The notes: generated by a model not told the origin, from the letters alone. A DNA stretch of 64,000 bases from Bacillota bacterium (GCA_023460035.1 JAEWRN010000004.1:118236-182235); one strand, 5' to 3'; counted from the first letter of the stretch, positions 34,555-43,863 are shown. Numbers and translations are program-made.

Positions 34555-35115
34555 ATGGATCTGTTTGAAGAAGTTCGCCGGCAGGCGGCACAGGCGGCAG
34601 AAGAGCTGCTTGCACAGGCCGCCACCGAACCGGGTGATTTTTTTGTAGTGGGCTGCTCGTCCAGCGAAATTGTGGGGCAAAGCATTGGGCAGGGCTCCAG
34701 CATACAGGCGGCACAGGCCGTATGCGACGGCATTTGGCCGGTATTGCAGCGCTACCAGCTGTCGCTGGCAGCACAGTGCTGCGAGCATTTAAACCGCGCT
34801 CTGATTGTTGAAAAAAGTGCCCTGCCCCGTGGGGCAGAGCTGGTGAATGTGGTGCCGCAGCCCCACGCAGGCGGCTCGTTTGCTACCACAGTCTACGCGC
34901 GTATGCAGGCCCCGGTTGCCGTGGAAGTTATACGTGCCGCCGCCGGGCTGGACATTGGCGACACCCTGATTGGCATGCACCTGCGCGCTGTTGCCGTGCC
35001 GGTGCGGCTAAGCGTCAAACACATTGGCAGCGCCAATTTGGTGTGTGCCCGCACCCGCCCCAAATACATTGGCGGGGGCCGTGCCATCTACCTGCCTGAA
35101 AAGGAGGTGCGCTGA
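34555..35115 (+). CDS. UPF0340 (TIGR01440) family protein
   Basis: A 186-residue protein of the YwlG family, whose function is unknown. Diagnostic stretches are FFVVGCSSSEIVGQSIGQGSS near residue 30 (partly quoted), SLAAQCCEHLNRALIVE, VPQPHAGGSFATTVYA and KYIGGGRAIY. ATG at 34,555 follows GGGGG. It ends 1 bp before the YggS gene, so the two are an operon. Confidence 0.9.
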   Translation: MDLFEEVRRQAAQAAEELLAQAATEPGDFFVVGCSSSEIVGQSIGQGSSIQAAQAVCDGIWPVLQRYQLSLAAQCCEHLNRALIVEKSALPRGAELVNVVPQPHAGGSFATTVYARMQAPVAVEVIRAAAGLDIGDTLIGMHLRAVAVPVRLSVKHIGSANLVCARTRPKYIGGGRAIYLPEKEVR

Positions 35116-35116
35116 C

Positions 35117-35845
35117 ATGCCACAAACCCCAACACTAACTTTTTTACAGGAAAACTTGTTGCAGGTGCGCGAGCGGATGCAAACCGCCGCAAAAAGCGCC
35201 GGGCGCGCACCGGGCGACATTTTGCTGTGTGCTGCCAGCAAAACCCAAAGCATTGAAACGGTAAGGCTGGCCGCCGGGCTGGACATTGACCTGTTTGGCG
35301 AAAACCGGGTGCAGGAGTTTTGCGAAAAGCATGATGCCGGCGCGTACGGTGATAAACCTCTGCATTTTATTGGCCATTTGCAGACCAACAAAGTAAAACA
35401 GGTCGTGAGCCGGGCTGTTATGATCGAATCGGTCGGCTCGGCAAAGCTGCTGCGGCAGATTGCCGCCGAAGCAGAAAAGCAGGGCCTGTGCCAGCGCATT
35501 TTAATTGAAATCAACATTGGGGCAGAAGAAAGCAAAAGCGGCATTGCGCCCGCAGAGTTGCTGCCGCTGCTTGCCGAAGCAGGTGCGATGCCGTCTGTCA
35601 TGGTACGCGGGTTGATGGCCATCCCCCCCATTGCCGAAGCACCCGGGGCAAACCGGCGTTACTTTGCGCAGATGCGCGCCTTATTTGAAAAGGCTGCTGC
35701 CCTGCACGCGGAGAATTTAAAGATGGAATACCTCTCTATGGGCATGAGCCACGATTTTGAGGACGCGATTAAAGAGGGCGCTAATATTGTGCGGGTAGGC
35801 ACCGCGCTGTTTGGTGCACGCCCGCCCATGCAAACACTGCTATAA
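35117..35845 (+). CDS. YggS family pyridoxal-phosphate-binding protein
   Basis: A 242-residue PLP homeostasis protein with an alanine-racemase-like barrel. The PLP lysine is Lys42 in LCAASKTQS. Other family motifs are GENRVQEF, HFIGHLQTNKVKQVV and LSMGMSHDFEDAIKEGA with VRVGTALFG at the end. ATG at 35,117 follows AAGGAGG. It is coupled to the UPF0340 gene and ends before a strong terminator. It affects PLP and amino/keto-acid balance rather than catalysing a known reaction. Confidence 0.95.
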   Translation: MPQTPTLTFLQENLLQVRERMQTAAKSAGRAPGDILLCAASKTQSIETVRLAAGLDIDLFGENRVQEFCEKHDAGAYGDKPLHFIGHLQTNKVKQVVSRAVMIESVGSAKLLRQIAAEAEKQGLCQRILIEINIGAEESKSGIAPAELLPLLAEAGAMPSVMVRGLMAIPPIAEAPGANRRYFAQMRALFEKAAALHAENLKMEYLSMGMSHDFEDAIKEGANIVRVGTALFGARPPMQTLL

Positions 35846-35937
35846 ATGTCGTTTAGCCATTGCCTGCCGGGGGTATTTTGTTTTCAGCTGCCCCGTTATC
35901 TTTTTGCAGCTATGCAATGAAGTGTAAATTAAAATAA

Positions 35938-35989
35938 AAACCAAAGCCGCCCGGCGGGAAGTATTTTCCCTGCCGGGCAGCTTTGGTTT
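35938..35989. terminator. Bidirectional terminator between YggS and LOG genes
   Basis: A long inverted repeat (AAACCAAAGCCGCCCGGC / GCCGGGCAGCTTTGGTTT with a small mismatch) between convergent genes. Confidence 0.82.
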
Positions 35990-36058
35990 GATGATGCAAA
36001 AAGCTTGCCTGCCATGTTTTCATTTTAAATCAGTATTGACCCTGCCGTGGCAACCCCG

Positions 36059-36641
36059 TTACCCGCGCTGGTATATTTCACCCGGCACAGCCGCGGCGGG
36101 CACAGCCACCGCAAGCTGCTGTAACAGCAAACCGGGCTCGTCACAAACCAGCAGCCGCCCCAGCGCCTGCCGGCCCATAAACCCCTGCTCGGCGGTGTGC
36201 TGCAGCATGGCCAGCAACGGGTCAAAAAAGCCCGCGGTGTTTAAAAGGCCAATCGGCTTTTGGTGCAGCCCCAGCTGTGCCCAGCTAAAGGTTTCAAACA
36301 GCTCTTCATAGGTGCCCACCCCGCCGGGCAGCGCAATAAAGGCGTCCGCCAGCTGCATCATTTTTTGTTTGCGGGCATGCATATCCTCTACTTCAATCAG
36401 TTGCACATTGGGTGCGTGCGGTTTGCCATCGCCAAACAGCCCGCGCGGGGTCACCCCGCACACACTGCCGCCCTTTGCCAGCACCGCGCCGGATACCACA
36501 CCCATCAGCCCTTCGACATAGCCGCCGTATACCAGCCCGATGTGCTGCACCGCAAGTGCGCTGCCCAGCGCCTCGGCCGCCTGACGGTACTGCGGCAGCA
36601 CGCCGGGGTTTGACCCGCAGTAAACACAAACCTGCGTTCAT
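36059..36641 (-). pseudogene. LOG family protein (TIGR00730), frameshifted at its second codon
   Basis: LOG proteins are nucleotide 5'-monophosphate phosphoribohydrolases related to lysine-decarboxylase-like folds. The body is intact: VYGGYVEGLMGVVSGAVLAKGG (partly quoted), ARKQKMMQLADAFIALPGG and GTYEELFE, the PGGxGTxxE catalytic motif. The expected N-terminus VCVYCGSNPGVLPQYRQ is also present in the DNA. But the only ATG with a ribosome site (AAAGGAG, ATG at 36,641) is out of frame with it by one base (ATGA-ACG-CAG), and an in-frame TGA lies just before. The first usable in-frame start is GTG at 36,601, which would delete the first strand and glycine loop. Either a real mutation or a sequencing error. 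Confidence 0.8.
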
Positions 36642-36663
36642 GTTTTGTTACTCCTTTTTGCAG

Positions 36664-37281
36664 CTAATAGCCAAACGCGCCTTCTATAAAGATTACCTGA
36701 ATGCGCCCCTCCTGAAACTGCCCGGCAATCAGCACAAAATCGTTGCAGATGCGCTGCGGGTGCCGGCAGTCAATGCAGCGCCCAAGTTTTGTACAGGGGG
36801 TGTCTTTGCAAAGGCGCTTTGCATCCAGCGGCGCGGCGACCTGCCTTGCGCGGGTAATTGCCTGCTGCACGTCGGGCACCAGCTTGTTGGTGCCCGCCAC
36901 CACGATCACCCGCCGCGGGCCGTACAGCATGGGAGCCACACGGCTGCCATTGCCGTCGATGTTAAACAACCGGCCATCCTGTGTCACGGCGTTGACCCCG
37001 GTCAAAAACACGTCGGCATCAAAGTTTTTTAAGTAAATTTCGCGCTTTTGTTCTTTGGTCAGCCCCGGCTGATACTTATCATAAAAGGTATACGGGCCCC
37101 CGCGCACCAGTTGCAGCACACCGGTGTCCTCTAATGTCACCGAGTCGCCGCAGCCCACCGTTGCCCCCTGCGGCAGCAGCGTGCGAAGCAGTGCGTGCAG
37201 TTCTTCTTTATTTTGCACCACATGCCCGCCCATATGGTTTCTGCGCAGGTTCTCTATTGTTTTTTGCAGATTCTCGTCCAT
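36664..37281 (-). CDS. LUD domain protein (lactate utilization LutC/YkgG-like)
   Basis: A 205-residue protein of the LUD (DUF162) fold, with MGGHVVQNKEEL, VGCGDSVTLEDTGVL, FLTGVNAVTQDGRLFNIDGNG (partly quoted) and GPRRVIVVAGTNKLVPD. The C-terminal cysteines (LCKDTPCTKLGRCIDCRHPQRIC) suggest a metal or Fe-S site, common in this stand-alone branch. ATG at 37,281 follows GAGG. It is not beside lutA or lutB, so a lactate role is uncertain. It lies 22 bp upstream of the broken LOG gene. Confidence 0.87.
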   Translation of the reverse strand: MDENLQKTIENLRRNHMGGHVVQNKEELHALLRTLLPQGATVGCGDSVTLEDTGVLQLVRGGPYTFYDKYQPGLTKEQKREIYLKNFDADVFLTGVNAVTQDGRLFNIDGNGSRVAPMLYGPRRVIVVAGTNKLVPDVQQAITRARQVAAPLDAKRLCKDTPCTKLGRCIDCRHPQRICNDFVLIAGQFQEGRIQVIFIEGAFGY

Positions 37282-37347
37282 CTGTGCCTCCTTTGGTTTC
37301 TGCTTTTACTATACCAGAAACCCCGTATAAAAGGAACACCCGCCCAG

Positions 37348-37376
37348 TTGCGGGCAACCGCGCTTTGTGATATTCT
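37348..37376 (+). promoter_or_regulatory. Promoter of the CdaR regulator
   Basis: -35 TTGCGG (37,348-37,353), 17-bp spacer, -10 TATTCT (37,371-37,376), 47 bp before the TTG start. Confidence 0.5.
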
Positions 37377-37423
37377 GGCAAGGGCATACCAAAGGTGTGC
37401 AAAGCCGCAAGGGAGGTGTTTTT

Positions 37424-38590
37424 TTGTATCTTTCCGTACAAAGCGCCCAGCAAATCGCGCTGGAAATCAGCAGCATTGTCAAACAGCATGTCAACCTGAT
37501 GGACGACAAGGGGTTCATTATTGCCAGCACCGACCCGCTGCGCATTGGGCATTTCCACGAAGGGGCAAAAAAAATCATAGACCAGCAGCTGCCGGAGCTG
37601 TATGTGGACCCCAAAGACGAGACCCCAACGACCCGCACCGGCATCAACCTGCCGATCCGTATCGACGACACCATTGTGGGCGTCGTGGGCATTACCGGCC
37701 CGTACGAGCAGGTGTTCAACTATGGGCAGATCGTCAAAAAGATGACCGAAATTTTGGTGCGCGAGGGCCTTGCCCAAGAGCAGGAACGCCTCGACAATAA
37801 AATACGGAACCGCTTTTTAGAGGACTGGGTGCTGGGCAGCGGCCTGCAAAACGGCCCCGCGTTTGAAGAGCGCGGCGCGCGGCTGCAAATTGATATTCGC
37901 CGCCCGCGCCGGGCGGTGGTGCTGCGCATCGACGGGTTTCAGGCGCTTTCTTCTACCGGCGAGGGCCAAAAGCGCATTGAACAGGTAGAACACCGGGTGC
38001 GCAGCTTTATTGGCGAAGAAAGTGCGTCTAACATCTTTTTGCGCCTGCCCACAAAGCAGGTCTGCCTTGTGTCGCCCCGCAGTGACGAGCAAATGCTGCA
38101 CCTTGCAAACACCTTGGTCACCTTAATTGAAAAGACCTGCGGCCTTGCGCTGACGGTGGGCATTGACGACACCCCGGCCGGCACCGAGGACGTGAAAAGC
38201 GCAACCGCCCGCGCCAACAAGGCCTCGCACGCCTGCCGGGCGGGCCAAAACCCCATTGTGCTGTACCGCCAAATTTCAATGGAGCTGTTTATGGAGGAGA
38301 TTCCTCCCGCCGTCAAACGGGAGTATTTGCAAAAGATCTTCCCCGGCTGTGACCTTGAAACGCTGCGCGGCTGGCTGCGCCTGCTGGAGGTTTATTTTGA
38401 GGCAGAGGGGTCGATTGACCTGGCCTCTGAAAAGCTGTTCATGCACAAAAACACGTTGCAGTACAAATTAAAAAAATTGCGTGCCCTGACAGGTTATGAT
38501 GTGCGGCTGCCCAGCAACTGCGCGGTGTTTTTTATTGCGCTGTCCTTTTTCCGCGAGATACAAAACGACCCTGCTTTATGGAACACTTGA
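37424..38590 (+). CDS. CdaR family (sugar diacid) transcriptional regulator
   Basis: A 388-residue activator: an N-terminal sugar-diacid recognition domain (about 1-135; MDDKGFIIASTDPLRIGHFH), a GGDEF-like middle region, and a C-terminal PucR-type helix-turn-helix (EKLFMHKNTLQYKLKKL). TTG at 37,424 follows GGGAGGTG. It stands upstream of a GntP transporter and a glycerate kinase, which it should activate in response to glycerate or sugar diacids, as in the gar/gud systems. Confidence 0.92.
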   Translation: MYLSVQSAQQIALEISSIVKQHVNLMDDKGFIIASTDPLRIGHFHEGAKKIIDQQLPELYVDPKDETPTTRTGINLPIRIDDTIVGVVGITGPYEQVFNYGQIVKKMTEILVREGLAQEQERLDNKIRNRFLEDWVLGSGLQNGPAFEERGARLQIDIRRPRRAVVLRIDGFQALSSTGEGQKRIEQVEHRVRSFIGEESASNIFLRLPTKQVCLVSPRSDEQMLHLANTLVTLIEKTCGLALTVGIDDTPAGTEDVKSATARANKASHACRAGQNPIVLYRQISMELFMEEIPPAVKREYLQKIFPGCDLETLRGWLRLLEVYFEAEGSIDLASEKLFMHKNTLQYKLKKLRALTGYDVRLPSNCAVFFIALSFFREIQNDPALWNT

Positions 38591-38780
38591 CAAACCAGGC
38601 CTCTATTTTTTTACCGCCTTGTTTTTTGTAACATAAACAGAGCACCTTTTGCAGTATGCAAACCATAGACGTGCCCCTCTCAATTCGTTAAGATAGAATA
38701 CAGAAAGCGATGTGCAGCGCAGCTTTTTAGATATTTTGCCAGTTCTGTACATCGGTGAACGCTGTTGAGGAGGTATTGTT

Positions 38781-40181
38781 ATGTCTGGTTTTGGTCTTAT
38801 TCTGGCATTCATTGTGGCGATTGTCGTCATGATCCTGGCAATCTCGAAGCTCAAAATTCATCCGTTTCTTTCCATCATGGGGGTCTCGCTGATCCTTGGG
38901 CTCATTGCGGGTATCCCGCTGATTGACCACAAAGCCGCTGACGGCACGGTGACCCAGGGCCTTGCCAGTGTCATTGGCAGTGGGTTTTCGGGTACGTTTA
39001 CCAGTATCGGCATTGTCATCATTTTAGGTGCGCTGGTCGGTAGCATTTTGGAGGTAACCGGCGCCGCCTTTAAGCTGGCGGATATGGTCATTCATCTGGT
39101 TGGCCCCAAGCACCCCGACCTTGCGATGCTGATTATGGGCTGGGTAGTGTCAATCCCCGTGTTCTGCGACAGTGGCTTTGTCATTTTAAACCCCATTCGC
39201 AAAGCGCTGGTGCGCCGTACCCAAAAAAGCAGTGTGGCGATGACTGTCTGCCTCTCTGCCGGCCTGTATGCTTCCCATGTTTTCATCCCGCCCACACCGG
39301 GCCCCATTGCAGCGGCAAACACGCTGGGCATTGGCAGCAACCTGCTGCTGGTCATGGGCCTTGGCGCGCTGGTGTCCATCCCCGCGCTGGCTGTCGCCTA
39401 TTTTTATGCGCAGTTCATCGGCAAAAAGGTACAAGCCGCCGATGAAGCAGACGCCGCCACCGACGGTGAAATTGTCAAGACCTACGAGCAGATTGTCGCC
39501 GAATATGGCCACCTGCCGAACGGCCTGCTTGCGCTGAGCCCCATTCTTGCCCCGATTGTGCTGATGGCACTGGGCTCGATTGCCTCAATGCTGAAATGGA
39601 GCGGCCTGTTGTACGAGCTGTGTGTCTTTTTCGGTACCCCCATCATCGCGCTGGCCGTGGGCACCCTGTTTGGTGTGTGGCTGCTGGCCGACAGCAAAAA
39701 AATGGGCGAGTTTTACAATGTCACCAACGAAACGCTGAAAACTGTGGGCCCCATTTTGTTTGTCACCGCAGCGGGTGGCGTGCTGGGCAAGGTGATTGCG
39801 ATGTCCGGTATGGTGCAGTACATCACCTCTAACGCCTCTCTGCTGTCCAGTGTCGGCATTTTCTTCCCGTTCCTGCTGGCTGCAATTCTAAAATCCGCGC
39901 AAGGGTCTTCCACTGTTGCCATTACCACCACCGCCGGCATTATGGCCCCGCTGATGAGTGTGCTGGGTCTTGGCACCCCGGTGCTGGCCGCACTGACCGT
40001 AATGGCCATTGGCGCCGGTGCCATGACCGTTTCGCACGCAAACGATTCTTATTTCTGGGTCGTTACCAACTTTGGCGCGCTAAAGCCTGAGCAGGGGTAT
40101 AAAACCCAGACGATGGTGACCCTGCTGGAAGGCGTTGCCTCGATGGCCGGCGTATTCCTGCTGTCGCTCATCCTGCGCTGA
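38781..40181 (+). CDS. GntP family gluconate/glycerate:H+ symporter
   Basis: A 466-residue inner-membrane transporter with about 12-14 helices. Family motifs include the start GFGLILAFIVAIVVMILAI, HIFIPPTPGP-like HVFIPPTPGPIAAANTLG, and SAQGSSTVAITTTAG near residue 375. ATG at 38,781 follows GAGGAGG. It is 70 bp before a glycerate kinase, so glycerate is the most likely substrate; gluconate is the family default. Confidence 0.93.
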   Translation: MSGFGLILAFIVAIVVMILAISKLKIHPFLSIMGVSLILGLIAGIPLIDHKAADGTVTQGLASVIGSGFSGTFTSIGIVIILGALVGSILEVTGAAFKLADMVIHLVGPKHPDLAMLIMGWVVSIPVFCDSGFVILNPIRKALVRRTQKSSVAMTVCLSAGLYASHVFIPPTPGPIAAANTLGIGSNLLLVMGLGALVSIPALAVAYFYAQFIGKKVQAADEADAATDGEIVKTYEQIVAEYGHLPNGLLALSPILAPIVLMALGSIASMLKWSGLLYELCVFFGTPIIALAVGTLFGVWLLADSKKMGEFYNVTNETLKTVGPILFVTAAGGVLGKVIAMSGMVQYITSNASLLSSVGIFFPFLLAAILKSAQGSSTVAITTTAGIMAPLMSVLGLGTPVLAALTVMAIGAGAMTVSHANDSYFWVVTNFGALKPEQGYKTQTMVTLLEGVASMAGVFLLSLILR

Positions 40182-40250
40182 CTGCCCGCCCAAACCGGCC
40201 GCGCGGTGTGGCCGGTCACTCAAAGCAACCCTACCGATTGGAGCAAAACT

Positions 40251-41405
40251 ATGAGTAAAATCGTACTGATCCCCGATTCTTTCAAAGGCACGATGTCGTC
40301 CGGTGAAATTTGTTCGATCATGAAACAGGCTATTTTACGCCATCTGCCCGGCGCCGAGGTCGTCAGCATCCCGGTGGCAGACGGTGGCGAGGGCAGCGTG
40401 GACGCGTTTCTTGCCGCTATGGGCGGGCGCAAGGTACCGGTAACGGTAAAGGGCCCCTATTTTGAAGAGGTAGAAGCGTTTTACGCCATTTTGCCGGATG
40501 GCACCGCAGTGGTGGAAATGGCCGCCGCCGCAGGGTTGCCGCTGGTAGGTGAAAACCTGCACGCCGAACAGACCACGACCTTTGGGGTGGGGCAGCTGAT
40601 TGCACACGCGGTAAAGGCGGGCTGCAAACGGGTGATTGTCGGCCTTGGCGGCAGTGCCACCAACGACGGCGGCACCGGTGCCGCGGCGGCACTGGGGGTA
40701 CAGTTTTACAACGCGGCGGGGCAAACCTTTGTGCCTGTGGGCGCCACATTAAACGACATTGTTTCGGTGCAGGTGGGGGGGCTTTTGCCTGCGGTACAGG
40801 CGGCAGAAATCATCACCATGTGCGACATTGACAACCCGCTTTGCGGCCCGCGCGGTGCGGCCGCGGTGTTTGGCCCGCAAAAGGGCGCCGATGAAGCGAT
40901 GGTGCAAACACTGGACGCAAACCTGCTGCACCTTGCCGGGGTGATAGAGCGCTGCCTTGGCAAACAGATTGCGCACCTGCCCGGCGCGGGTGCCGCCGGC
41001 GGTATGGGCGGCGGCATGGTGGCCTTTTTGGGCAGCACCCTGCAAATGGGCATTGAAGTGGTGCTGAACACCGTGCAGTTTGACCATGCCATTCAAGGCG
41101 CTTCGCTAATACTCACCGGCGAGGGCAAGTTCGACTCCCAGTCGCTGGGCGGCAAGGTGGTCATTGGTGTTGCGCGCCGCGCAAAAAAGCAAAGCATTCC
41201 CGTCGTTGCCGTCGTGGGTGACATTGGGGACACGGGCAGCGCCGCTTATGACGAGGGGGTCAGTGCCATTTTCAGCATCAACACCCTTGCCATCCCGTTT
41301 GCGCAGGCAAAAGGGCGTTGCCGTGAAGACCTTGCGCTGACGATGGACAATTTAATGCGTTTTTGGGTGGCTGCCGGCCAAAAGGGCGGCGCGCCCCAAG
41401 CCTGA
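40251..41405 (+). CDS. Glycerate kinase (GarK/GlxK family)
   Basis: Phosphorylates D-glycerate, feeding glycolysis. The 384 residues match the family in length and motifs: IPDSFKGTMSSGEI at the start, VADGGEGSVDAF, GLGGSATNDGGTGAAAALG and GAGAAGGMGGGMVAFL. ATG at 40,251 follows TTGGAG; the open frame begins earlier but those codons lie in the spacer. It completes a CdaR-GntP-kinase locus for glycerate use. Confidence 0.95.
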   Translation: MSKIVLIPDSFKGTMSSGEICSIMKQAILRHLPGAEVVSIPVADGGEGSVDAFLAAMGGRKVPVTVKGPYFEEVEAFYAILPDGTAVVEMAAAAGLPLVGENLHAEQTTTFGVGQLIAHAVKAGCKRVIVGLGGSATNDGGTGAAAALGVQFYNAAGQTFVPVGATLNDIVSVQVGGLLPAVQAAEIITMCDIDNPLCGPRGAAAVFGPQKGADEAMVQTLDANLLHLAGVIERCLGKQIAHLPGAGAAGGMGGGMVAFLGSTLQMGIEVVLNTVQFDHAIQGASLILTGEGKFDSQSLGGKVVIGVARRAKKQSIPVVAVVGDIGDTGSAAYDEGVSAIFSINTLAIPFAQAKGRCREDLALTMDNLMRFWVAAGQKGGAPQA

Positions 41406-41427
41406 ACCCATAAACCTGATGCCATGC

Positions 41428-41465
41428 AAAACGCCCGCAGCGGCTGGCCCGTTGCGGGTGTTTTT
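41428..41465 (+). terminator. Terminator after glycerate kinase
   Basis: ACGCCCGCA / TGCGGGTGT arms with a T-rich run (TTTTTGTTTTTG) after the right arm. Confidence 0.8.
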
Positions 41466-41547
41466 GTTTTTGTGTTTTTGCGTTTTCCTGCCCGGCCCCG
41501 CGTAAAAAGTCTTTGCAAATGCAGTTGCAAATCGCTGCCGGGGCAGC

Positions 41548-41587
41548 AAAAAAGGCTTAGGCCCTACACGGTAACCTAAGCCTTTTT
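41548..41587. terminator. Second terminator-like hairpin
   Basis: AAAAAGGCTTAGG / CCTAAGCCTTTTT, 13-bp arms, between the glycerate kinase and the convergent hemerythrin genes; it suits the minus strand as well. Confidence 0.78.
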
Positions 41588-41657
41588 GCAACGCAGCAAG
41601 GTCAGTTTTGTGGCAAGCCCAGACCCCCCAGAGTGCCTGCCGCTGGCCGGCTGCCGG

Positions 41658-42056
41658 TCAATGGCTGTTTTTCGCAAACTGGCCGATTTTTTTATCCATG
41701 TTCGAAATATGCTGGGTCAGCCAGGTAACGACCATCTGGTTGGCGTTTAAAATCACCATCAGGCTGCCGCCGCTGGCATCATAATCTGCCCGCAGTTTGG
41801 CCAATTGCTCAATAAAGGCGGTATGCGCCTTTTTTTGCGTCGGATAATCGGGGTAATTGATGCTAAGCATATATTTTTCTTCATCGGCAAAATGCTTTTT
41901 GGTGTAGTCGCTCAAAAAGTTCAGCAACCCACCAACATATTCTTTCGCCTGGTGGTTTTTACCCGCTTCAAACAGGGCCTCCGCCTTTTTAAACCATTCT
42001 TTATGTTGTTCGTCGATTAGTTCCACACCAACCGACAGATCTTGAGTCCACGGCAT
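41658..42056 (-). CDS. Bacteriohemerythrin (copy 2)
   Basis: A 132-residue four-helix di-iron O2-binding protein. Ligand motifs: IDEQH, KKHFADEEKYM, KAHTAFIEQL and TQHISNMDKK. There is no signal peptide. ATG at 42,056 follows AGGAGGAAC. It lies 38 bp after a close paralogue on the same strand. Such proteins bind or scavenge oxygen in anaerobes. Confidence 0.94.
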   Translation of the reverse strand: MPWTQDLSVGVELIDEQHKEWFKKAEALFEAGKNHQAKEYVGGLLNFLSDYTKKHFADEEKYMLSINYPDYPTQKKAHTAFIEQLAKLRADYDASGGSLMVILNANQMVVTWLTQHISNMDKKIGQFAKNSH

Positions 42057-42094
42057 AATGGGTTCCTCCTTTTTATCAAAACCGTTTTGCGGTT

Positions 42095-42496
42095 TTATGC
42101 TTGTTTTTGTTTTGCAAACTGGCCGATTTTTTTATCCATATTCGAAATATGCCTCGTCAGCCAAGTAACGACCATCTGGTTGGCATTCAATATCACCATC
42201 AGGCTGCCGCCACTGGCCTCATAATCTGCTTTTAGCCTAACTAACTGTACAATAAAGGCTTCATGCTCCTTTTTTTGTTCTGCATAACCCGGGTAATTGA
42301 TGCTGAGCATATATTTTTCTTCATCGGCAAAATGCTTTTTGGTGTAATCACTTAAAAAATCCAGCAATTCGCCAATGTATTCTTTGGCCTGATGGTTTTT
42401 GCCCGCTTCAAACAGAGCCTCTGCCTTTTCAAAGCACATTTTGTGTTGATCATCAATCAAATCCACGCCAACCGACAAATCCGGGGTCCACGGCAT
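42095..42496 (-). CDS. Bacteriohemerythrin (copy 1)
   Basis: A 133-residue paralogue of the next gene, nearly identical through the core (GKNHQAKEY, LSDYTKKHFADEEKYMLSIN) with differences in the helix 1 end (KMCFEKAEALF against KEWFKKAEALF) and the third helix. All iron-ligand motifs are intact. ATG at 42,496 follows AGGAGGAAC. The pair is a tandem duplication. Confidence 0.94.
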   Translation of the reverse strand: MPWTPDLSVGVDLIDDQHKMCFEKAEALFEAGKNHQAKEYIGELLDFLSDYTKKHFADEEKYMLSINYPGYAEQKKEHEAFIVQLVRLKADYEASGGSLMVILNANQMVVTWLTRHISNMDKKIGQFAKQKQA

Positions 42497-42670
42497 AGGG
42501 GTTCCTCCTGTATCAAAACAATTTTACATACTAAACTTCTTTATATTTATTATTGTAACGTCAACACGTCACAGTTTCAAGCAAAACCATACATTTTTTC
42601 AGCGTGTTTTGCCAAAACTTTGCTTTTTGTGTTGTTTCAGGCGCCCTTTAGGCACCAAATTTGCCTGCCC

Positions 42671-43123
42671 TTACCCCGTTATCGCCGCAAGCAAAGCGTT
42701 ACAACCCGCCAACACATCGCGAAAAGTCGCATCAAAATCCCCGGTATACCATGGGTCGGCAATATCGCGCGGGGTATTTGTATAGTCCAGCAGGCGGCGC
42801 ACCTTGCCCTGCACATCCCCGCCGGTAATGCGTAAAATATTGCGCAGGTTAGCACTGTCCATGCCCACAATTAAATCATATTTGTCATAATCTGCCCGGG
42901 TCATCTGCACTGCGCGGTGGCCGCAATTTGCAAACCCCTGTTTATGCAGCACCCGCAACGTGCCGGGGTGTATCGGGTTGCCAATCTCCTCTGTGCTGGT
43001 GGCGGCAGAAGCCACCACAAACTGCCCGGCAAGGCCGCGCTTTGCCAGCAGCTCTCGCAGCACACATTCTGCCATTGGCGAGCGGCAAATATTACCGTGG
43101 CAGACAAACAAAATTTTCGTCAT
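42671..43123 (-). CDS. Low-molecular-weight protein-tyrosine phosphatase
   Basis: A 150-residue phosphatase: the P-loop is at the very N-terminus (VCHGNICRS; nucleophile Cys8, Arg14), and the general-acid Asp is in DPWYTGDF. ATG at 43,123 follows AAAGGAG. It is a single gene 170 bp upstream of the hemerythrin pair. The target could be a kinase of the envelope or capsule system, which is not seen here. Confidence 0.94.
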   Translation of the reverse strand: MTKILFVCHGNICRSPMAECVLRELLAKRGLAGQFVVASAATSTEEIGNPIHPGTLRVLHKQGFANCGHRAVQMTRADYDKYDLIVGMDSANLRNILRITGGDVQGKVRRLLDYTNTPRDIADPWYTGDFDATFRDVLAGCNALLAAITG

Positions 43124-43491
43124 GGGTTACTCCTTTGGCGTAACCTTTGGGTTGCAGCCGCCTATTTTTACTTTGTTAGAACGGCGGTGGGGCAATACCT
43201 GCTTTTTTGTTTTGCTTTTTATTAGGGTTGCCGCAAATTTATGGTAAATTTAGTCACACTATGGTAAAATGTGATTATTCTGTTTTGCAGCCGCACCCCT
43301 GCCGCTAAGGGCGGTGCGCTGTTTGCCCCTTGTTTGCGGACGCTGTTTTTCAGGTTTTCAAAAAGTACTTTCCCGCCGCTTTTTATGTTTTATTATCATA
43401 CCATATTGTTGCATTTTTTGAAACTTTAGTACCCCTTATTGTTTACTCGTGCTAGAACGCACAATTTTAATTGAAAAGGAAGGGCCAAACC
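43124..43491. other. Gene-free spacer
   Basis: About 370 bp between the phosphatase and the split membrane-protein gene. It holds an imperfect hairpin (CGCACCcct / aaGGGcGGTGCG, near 43,292-43,316) and two ATGGTAAA repeats (near 43,240 and 43,260). No gene or clear promoter was recognised. Confidence 0.5.
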
Positions 43492-43836
43492 ATGGCGGAA
43501 TTTTCGGCAACGCAAATCGAACAAATTGCAAGAAACGCTGCAAAAAACAACCTTGAAAGGTACCGGCAAGCCATTGAAAATTATGTCGTACCCATTTACA
43601 ACCGCGGCGGGGCAGAAAGCGAGCTGCACGCTGCGCTGTACCGCGCAAGCAAAGAATATCACAATGCGGTAAACCGCGAAATCTATTACGCACTGCCTAC
43701 TTCTAAAGCATCCGAAGCATTTCTTGAGCTTGAAAGGCTGGCGGGCAGAAACACCCCGAACGGGGCTTACTTTAAAGAGTGCGTGCGCACCAAAATGATT
43801 GAAGTGAACCAGAACCCCGACCCGGAAATGAAGTGA
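43492..43836 (+). pseudogene. Membrane-protein gene, 5' half cut by IS3
   Basis: The 114 codons read MAEFSATQIEQIARNAAK to NQNPDPEMK, a soluble helical segment. The stop codon TGA is the first three bases of the IS3 left end (TGACCCC), so the truncation is created by the insertion. The ribosome site AAAAGGAAGG is intact. The 3' half continues at 45,104 in a frame compatible with one original gene. The family is unknown. Confidence 0.75.
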
Positions 43837-43863
43837 CCCCAAAAAGTTAGACAAATATTTTAA

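Noticed and set aside
33837..34733. Long sigma-factor frame of 298 codons
   Set aside because: The extra 131 codons are antisense to the UPF0340 gene and its promoter region; a ribosome site fits the ATG at 34,340.
36059..36601. LOG protein starting at GTG 36,601
   Set aside because: That start would remove the conserved first strand and Gly loop, which are encoded just upstream but out of frame with the only good start.
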